A DNA stretch of 45,224 nucleotides from Bacteroidota bacterium (GTDB lineage Bacteria; Bacteroidota; Ignavibacteria; UBA10030). Positions 40,189 through 45,224 of this stretch are shown piece after piece; the first letter of the stretch is position 1, and every line of letters begins with the position of its first letter. The translations under genes and the position numbers were made by a program. The notes beneath the pieces were generated by a model that saw only the letters and a list, made by a program, of their open reading frames with translations, did not search any database and was not told the origin of the DNA. The stretch lies in NCBI GenBank assembly GCA_015661185.1, contig JACVXU010000011.1:1-45224 (forward strand). The letters run 5' to 3'.

Positions 40189-42129
40189 CTATAGAGTGAG
40201 TGATTTGTGCTGAATAGTGTCGAGAATCTTGGCGAGAAACGTATCACGCCCCATCGCTCCCAGATCCCCTTTTTTATGCTGACGCACCGAAATCGTGTTC
40301 GCTGCCCTTTCCTTCTCACCAACGACAAGCATGTACGGGACCTTCTTCAGTTCCCAATCGCGGATCTTGTAGCCGATCTTCTCGTTTCGGTCGTCAAGCT
40401 CCACACGGATCCCGGCTTTCTTCAGTTCTTCAAACACCTGTGTCGCATAGTCGAAGTACTGATCCGTAATCGACAAGACCGCTGCCTGCACGGGCGCGAG
40501 CCAGAGTGGAAACTCTGCCGCGAAGTGTTCGATGAGAACGCCAATGAATCGCTCGAGCGACCCGAACGGCGCACGGTGAATCACGACGGGACGGTGTTTT
40601 TGGCCATCCGCACCGGTGTACTCCAGGTCGAACCGCTCCGGCATAACGTAGTCGACTTGCACCGTTCCAAGCTGCCAGTTGCGGCCAAGTACATCGCGCA
40701 CGATAAAATCGATCTTGGGACCGTAGAACGCCGCCTCGCCGATACCGATAAAGTAATTAAGTTTCGCTTCATCAGCAGCTTCTTTGATATCCTTTTCGGC
40801 CTGGATCCACAAAGAATCTTCCCCGCCGTATTTCTCCTTGTTCTTGGGATCTCTGAACGAGAGCCGGGTCTTGAAATCGCTGAAACCAAGCGTGTCGAAA
40901 ACAATCTTGATGAGGTCGATCACCCCGATCAGTTCTTCCTTCAGCTGATCCTGACGCACGAACATATGTGAATCGTCAACGGTGAACGCGCGTACCCTGA
41001 CGAGCCCATTCAACTCTCCCGACTGTTCGTACCGATAGCAGGTTCCGAACTCAGCCAACCGGACCGGTAAATCACGATAGCTCCGCGGCTTCGATGCATA
41101 GATCTGGAAGTGATGAGGGCAATTCATCGGCTTCAGCAGGTACTCCTCATCCTCCACTTTCACGGGAGTGAACTGGCTGTCCTTGTAGTATGGATAGTGA
41201 CCACTTGTCTTGTACAGATCGATGTTTCCAATATGGGGGGTCACGACCGAGAGATATCCACGTTTCTTCTGCTCGGTACGAAGAAAAGTCTCAAGCTCTT
41301 CGCGAATCACAGTCCCTTTGGGAAGCCACAGTGGCAATCCTCCGCCGACCTTGGGAGTGAGCAGGAATAGTTCGAGCTCCTGCCCAAGCTTCCTGTGATC
41401 ACGGCGCTTTGCTTCCTCGAGGCGGAAGATGTGCTGATCCAATTCCTGCTTCGTCGGGAAAGTAGCTCCGTAGATACGCTGGAGCATCTTGTTCTTCTCG
41501 CTCCCGCGCCAATAGGCACCCGCTACGCTCAAGAGCTTGATCGCCTTGATGCGCCCGGTCGATGGTAGATGCGGACCATAGCAGAGATCGGTAAAATCGC
41601 CCGAGTGGTAGAACGTGATCGTCTGGCCCTTCAGCTCTTCAAGCAACTCGATCTTGTACGGATCTTTCTTTTCCTTGAAGTAGAGGACCGCGTCTTCCCA
41701 TGTTTTCTCTTCACGAACGTAGGGGTCGTCCTTGGCAGAGAGCTCAACCATCTTCTCTTCGATCTTCCGAAGGTCATCGCCCGTCAGCGTGTGGTCTCCC
41801 AAATCGATGTCGTAGTAGAACCCCGTCTCGATGGGAGGTCCAATACCGAATTTTGTCCCTGGAAACAGCAATTCGATTGCGGCGGCCATGAGATGCGCAG
41901 AACTATGCCAGAAGGCATATTTCCCGCCATCATCGTTCCATTTCAGGATCTTCAGAGAAGCATCCATCACAATCTTCCGGTTGAGGTCCCAGACTTCCCC
42001 ATTCACTTCAACCGCAAGTGCTTCTCGCGCAAGGCCTTTGCTGATCCCTTCAGCTATCTGCAGGCCTGTAACGCCTTCGTCGAACTGTTTCGAGCTTCCG
42101 TCAGGAAATGTTATAGCAATCTTTGGCAT
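40189..42129 (-). CDS. thrS: Threonyl-tRNA synthetase
   Basis: TGS domain; MNCPHHFQIYASKPRSYRDLPVRLAEFGTCYRYEQSGELNGLVRVRAFTVDDSHMF. Confidence 0.96.
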   Translation of the reverse strand: MPKIAITFPDGSSKQFDEGVTGLQIAEGISKGLAREALAVEVNGEVWDLNRKIVMDASLKILKWNDDGGKYAFWHSSAHLMAAAIELLFPGTKFGIGPPIETGFYYDIDLGDHTLTGDDLRKIEEKMVELSAKDDPYVREEKTWEDAVLYFKEKKDPYKIELLEELKGQTITFYHSGDFTDLCYGPHLPSTGRIKAIKLLSVAGAYWRGSEKNKMLQRIYGATFPTKQELDQHIFRLEEAKRRDHRKLGQELELFLLTPKVGGGLPLWLPKGTVIREELETFLRTEQKKRGYLSVVTPHIGNIDLYKTSGHYPYYKDSQFTPVKVEDEEYLLKPMNCPHHFQIYASKPRSYRDLPVRLAEFGTCYRYEQSGELNGLVRVRAFTVDDSHMFVRQDQLKEELIGVIDLIKIVFDTLGFSDFKTRLSFRDPKNKEKYGGEDSLWIQAEKDIKEAADEAKLNYFIGIGEAAFYGPKIDFIVRDVLGRNWQLGTVQVDYVMPERFDLEYTGADGQKHRPVVIHRAPFGSLERFIGVLIEHFAAEFPLWLAPVQAAVLSITDQYFDYATQVFEELKKAGIRVELDDRNEKIGYKIRDWELKKVPYMLVVGEKERAANTISVRQHKKGDLGAMGRDTFLAKILDTIQHKSLTL

Positions 42130-42142
42130 CGCTGATCAAGAT

Positions 42143-42169
42143 AAAAAAAATCGGAGAGGTTCTCCGATT
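42143..42169 (-). terminator. Intrinsic terminator-like hairpin directly before thrS (candidate attenuator)
   Basis: Minus strand AATCGGAGA-ACC-TCTCCGATT-TTTTTT; ends about 14 nt before the thrS ATG. Confidence 0.8.
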
Positions 42170-42355
42170 GGCAACCTACGTTTCGCTTGTTAGACCATTC
42201 TCGGAATTTCCTTGGCCTCTAGTCAAACAATCGCCAAACTCGGATCCGTCGAGAACCGCTGGATTGAGCTCTCGTCAGACGCCTCTTAAGGTTCTCGCTC
42301 TTCTCAAAAACCCGTTGATTCGCTCCTCATCGGAACCGCACGATGGAGGACCCCG

Positions 42356-42454
42356 GTGAATAGCCAACACCGAATATCGAACTATGAATACCGAAGTAAT
42401 TTCGGCATTTTACAATTCGAAATTCGCAGTTGCACTGTGGGCTCTATAGGACTC
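42356..42454. repeat. Direct repeat copy A (tRNA-Val 3'-end fragment plus flank)
   Basis: Aligned by eye to 42579-42677 with a constant 223-nt offset; shared GAATACCGAAGTAATTTCG, TTTACAATTCGAAATTC, TGGGCTCTATAGGACTC. Confidence 0.85.
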
Positions 42455-42519
42455 TCCGCCGGAGGCGCCAGCCCGCCTCATTGTGCTGGTGAGGCTGGCG
42501 GGGATGCGCTTTTAGCGCA
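42455..42519. other. 65-bp hairpin-rich insert splitting the copy A tRNA fragment in the T-loop
   Basis: tccgccggaggCGCCAGcccgCCTCAttgtgctggTGAGGCTGGCGgggaTGCGCTtttAGCGCA; followed by GAACCTATGACCT, which resumes the tRNA sequence. Confidence 0.7.
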
Positions 42520-42578
42520 GAACCTATGACCTTCCCGTCACGTCAAAAAACCGATCTGACTAAAGAAGGATCATCTCA

Positions 42579-42660
42579 GTGAATATCAAATATCGAACAA
42601 CGAACTCTGAATACCGAAGTAATTTCGACAATTTACAATTCGAAATTCACAATTGCACCG

Positions 42661-42677
<17 letters not shown>
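42579..42677. repeat. Direct repeat copy B (overlaps the 3' end of intact tRNA-Val)
   Basis: See copy A. Confidence 0.85.
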
Positions 42678-42734
<57 letters not shown>

Positions 42735-42776
42735 CAATACCCTATTCTTAGGCTTGCATTCACACAAGAATGTGAA

Positions 42777-42805
42777 ATATTACACAAAATTCGTCCCAGA
42801 ATCAA
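42777..42805 (-). promoter_or_regulatory. Sigma-70-like promoter upstream of tRNA-Val/thrS
   Basis: Minus strand TTGATT-N17-TAATAT. Confidence 0.6.
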
Positions 42806-42884
42806 GGGACTAATTCAGCATACACTTGACAGAATTGAGGAAGGATTGGAGATAAATCATCGATGCGGGATAAGAAACCAATTA

Positions 42885-43853
42885 TCAATGATAGAAATCT
42901 CGTACCCAACGATGATTTTTGAGCTCGGAGAGGAGTTTCGCGCTCAGGAGCCTCCCATCCGAGAGACCGCAGTTCGCTTCGACGTTTTTCATCGATCTCA
43001 TACCCGGGATGACCGTGGAGACCGCAGGATGACTCAGTGTGAACCGCAATGCCAATTCCGCGATGCTCCGTGCCTCTGAGGCTGAGATTTGAATCAGTTT
43101 TGACACACGATCCACAATCTGCTGTTTCCGATCGCCTTTGAAATAGTTATTGCGGAAATCTCCGACAGGAAACACCGTCTCCGGAGTGATGGATCCCGTC
43201 AAGCCTCCCTCATCGAGTGGGACCCTCACGATTACTCCGATGTTTTTCTCCTGACAGAATGGAAAGAGCCTGTCCTCAGGAGACTGGTCGAAGATGTTGT
43301 AGATGACCTGAAAGGTATCGACTTTGCCCGTTGCAGCCAGCCTGAGCGCGTTTTCCGGCTGGTGATCGTTGATAGAGACACCGAAGTGCCGAATTTTCCC
43401 CTGCTCTTTGAGTTTGCTGATCGCATCGGACCACTCGGAGTCTTCCACCCACTCGTCGTTCCAAACGTGAAGCTGCTGAATATCAATCGAGTCCACCTGC
43501 AGGTTCTGCAGACTTTGTTCAGTGCAGTCGATGATGTACTCGTATGGGAAGACATCGTGCAGACTCGTTCCGCGCCTGGCAGGCCATTTCCCGTTTTTTG
43601 GTGGGATCTTCGTGGCGACGTAGATTCTTTCTTTCCGGTCCTTCAACAGTTTAGCAACGAGCCGCTCACTGTGCCCTTGTCCATAGGCGAGGGCCGTATC
43701 AACAAAATTGAGCCCCAAGTCGATTGCCGTATGCAATGCCCGCATCGATTGATCATCCTCTGACCCTTGCCAGAGAGCACCGCCGATTCCCCAGGCCCCA
43801 TAGCCGATTTCCGAGACTTGAATCCCGGTCTTACCGAATGTCCTGTACTTCAT
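42885..43853 (-). CDS. Aldo/keto reductase
   Basis: [49 protein letters not shown]. Confidence 0.92.
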   Translation of the reverse strand: MKYRTFGKTGIQVSEIGYGAWGIGGALWQGSEDDQSMRALHTAIDLGLNFVDTALAYGQGHSERLVAKLLKDRKERIYVATKIPPKNGKWPARRGTSLHDVFPYEYIIDCTEQSLQNLQVDSIDIQQLHVWNDEWVEDSEWSDAISKLKEQGKIRHFGVSINDHQPENALRLAATGKVDTFQVIYNIFDQSPEDRLFPFCQEKNIGVIVRVPLDEGGLTGSITPETVFPVGDFRNNYFKGDRKQQIVDRVSKLIQISASEARSIAELALRFTLSHPAVSTVIPGMRSMKNVEANCGLSDGRLLSAKLLSELKNHRWVRDFYH

Positions 43854-43856
43854 CTC

Positions 43857-44102
43857 TCAATCTTTCCGTTCTGGAGGTTGGGATGAGATCTTCTTGAAAA
43901 GATCTTCGATGTCTTTTTTGGTTTTTCTGACAATATAACGTTTCTGCATCGCCTCAAGCTTCGCAGCTGAAAGCGCATCAAGTTCCTCATCGTCTTTGTC
44001 ACGTTTTTGGAACATCTCGAAATCATACCGATCACTGGAAGACATCTTTGGAAGATAGTCCTTCAACTCTCGAACGAGTTTATGTTGTTCAATGATGCGC
44101 AT
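43857..44102 (-). CDS. Small hypothetical charged/helical protein
   Basis: MRIIEQHKLVRELKDYLPKMSSSDRYDFEMFQKRDKDDEELD; start trimmed to avoid overlap with the upstream ORF. Confidence 0.5.
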   Translation of the reverse strand: MRIIEQHKLVRELKDYLPKMSSSDRYDFEMFQKRDKDDEELDALSAAKLEAMQKRYIVRKTKKDIEDLFKKISSQPPERKD

Positions 44103-44355
44103 AAACCTTCTCGCGCACGACCTCCCAGTAGTGTGTAGGCGTTTGTCCAAGTATCTGAGAATAAAGATAATACAAAGATGGGTTTACTTCCACCATTCGC
44201 GCTCCGGCAGACCTAAGAATCCCGCGTTGGCCTAATGCATCACTAATGTAGAAGAGTTCATAGCGAACAGTACCAGCCTTGTCGTCCTTCAGAACTTCAG
44301 CACTCCAAAAACCACCCCACCTATCAAGTACAATATCCCGACAGTCAAAAGCCAA
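44089..44355 (-). CDS. Small hypothetical protein (start uncertain)
   Basis: Open frame between the transporter and 44102; N-terminal part overlaps the transporter 3' end, so the true start is probably downstream. Confidence 0.35.
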   Translation of the reverse strand: MAFDCRDIVLDRWGGFWSAEVLKDDKAGTVRYELFYISDALGQRGILRSAGARMVEVNPSLYYLYSQILGQTPTHYWEVVREKVYAHH

Positions 44356-45224
44356 CCGAAGATATCGAGCATAAATCCGCTGCGAATCATGTCCTTCATC
44401 TTGATATAGCCAGTGCCATAAACGAGGGCGTTAGGCGGCGTGGCGACAGGAAGCATGAATGCCAAGGAAGCAGCGATGGCTGTGGCAATGGAAAGTGTAA
44501 CCGGATTGTCGCCACTCTGTATTGCAATGGAAATGACAATCGGCACAATCATCCCTGTGACGGCTGCATTTGAAGTGATTTCGGTCAGAAAGTCGACAAA
44601 GAAGACTATGGCAAGCATCAGGACAAACGTCGAGGGCGTCCCAAGAACGGATATAAACGAGCTCGCAATCCACGATGCAAACCCCGTTTTGAACATTGCA
44701 TCAGAAAGTGCGATGCCTCCACCAAACAGCAGGAGTGTTCCCCAATCCACAAACTTCGTATCGTGCCAATCAAGCAAGAACTTGCTCTTTTTGAAATCGA
44801 TCGGCAAGACAAAGCATAGCACACCCACCATCAAACCAATGCTGTATTCATCAATCCACGCAATACGTGTCGCAAGATCTGATGGAAGCAATATGGTCCA
44901 AAATGGATTTGTGACCCAGAGTACCACAGCAAGCAGAAAAGCGGCAATCGACAACTTTTCTCCCCGGTTGAAGGAACCCAGACGTGCACGTTCCTTCTCT
45001 AGCCCCCCCTTCCCCCCCGGCAGTGAATCAATCTCCGGGGGATTTTGCCAAATCAGGATAGCCCATGCCAAAGGAACCATCAGAACAACAAATGGTACGC
45101 CGATCTTCATCCAATCGAGAAATGTAATGCGATGATACAGCGGATCATGGGCAAATGTTGAGTTGAGGATGCCGAGCGCGATACCATTCGGCGGAGTGCC
45201 GATGATCGTACCGACTCCACCGAT
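44289..45224 (-). CDS. DASS/SLC13-type anion:sodium symporter, truncated by the right window edge
   Basis: Frame stays open from 45110 to 45224 (IGGVGTIIGTPPNGIALGILNSTFAHDPLYHRITFLDW); second TPPNALVYGTGYIKMKDMIRSG motif. Confidence 0.85.
   Translation of the reverse strand: MGGVGTIIGTPPNGIALGILNSTFAHDPLYHRITFLDWMKIGVPFVVLMVPLAWAILIWQNPPEIDSLPGGKGGLEKERARLGSFNRGEKLSIAAFLLAVVLWVTNPFWTILLPSDLATRIAWIDEYSIGLMVGVLCFVLPIDFKKSKFLLDWHDTKFVDWGTLLLFGGGIALSDAMFKTGFASWIASSFISVLGTPSTFVLMLAIVFFVDFLTEITSNAAVTGMIVPIVISIAIQSGDNPVTLSIATAIAASLAFMLPVATPPNALVYGTGYIKMKDMIRSGFMLDIFGWLLTVGILYLIGGVVFGVLKF

Noticed and set aside
40207-40971. 254-aa plus-strand ORF antisense to thrS
   Set aside because: Antisense to unambiguous ThrS.
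42130-42360. T-box riboswitch for thrS
   Set aside because: No T-box consensus or specifier architecture could be recognised in the leader, although the terminator is present.
45110-45110. ATG at 45110 as the transporter start
   Set aside because: The frame stays open to the window edge with a family motif (GTPPNGIALGILNS), so this is an internal Met.

Overview
The window is mostly bacterial housekeeping chromosome, with gene content compatible with a Bacteroidota/Chlorobiota/Ignavibacteria-like genome (lineage is inferred, not tested). About 42 coding regions are supported, nearly all on the minus strand. They include pyrK, a TPR lipoprotein, a pterin operon (PTPS-folE-two SDRs), a perR-prx-bcp cluster, a receiver/HEAT/GT2 module, nfeD-slipin-family B DNA polymerase (plus strand), a cold-shock protein, split methylmalonyl-CoA mutase subunits, mutL, ftsY, pgsA and purF. 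A long translation cluster also lies here: tRNA-Val, thrS, infC, rpmI, rplT, pheS, pheT, zapB-like, zapA, putative 6S RNA, rny, coaE, argD. There are three tRNAs (Ser-CGA, Ser-GGA, Val-GAC). I found no CRISPR array, transposase, prophage or obvious defence island. The best candidates for a second look are: (i) a duplicated tRNA-Val 3' end whose extra copy is split in the T-loop by a 65-bp hairpin-rich insert; (ii) a family B polymerase with intact polymerase motifs but apparently degraded exonuclease motifs; (iii) an intrinsic-terminator-like hairpin only 19 nt before the thrS start codon, implying attenuation; (iv) an apparent tetrahydrobiopterin-type pterin operon; (v) a 6S RNA candidate next to zapA; (vi) a receiver/HEAT/glycosyltransferase module. 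I cannot claim a proven new system from sequence reading alone.
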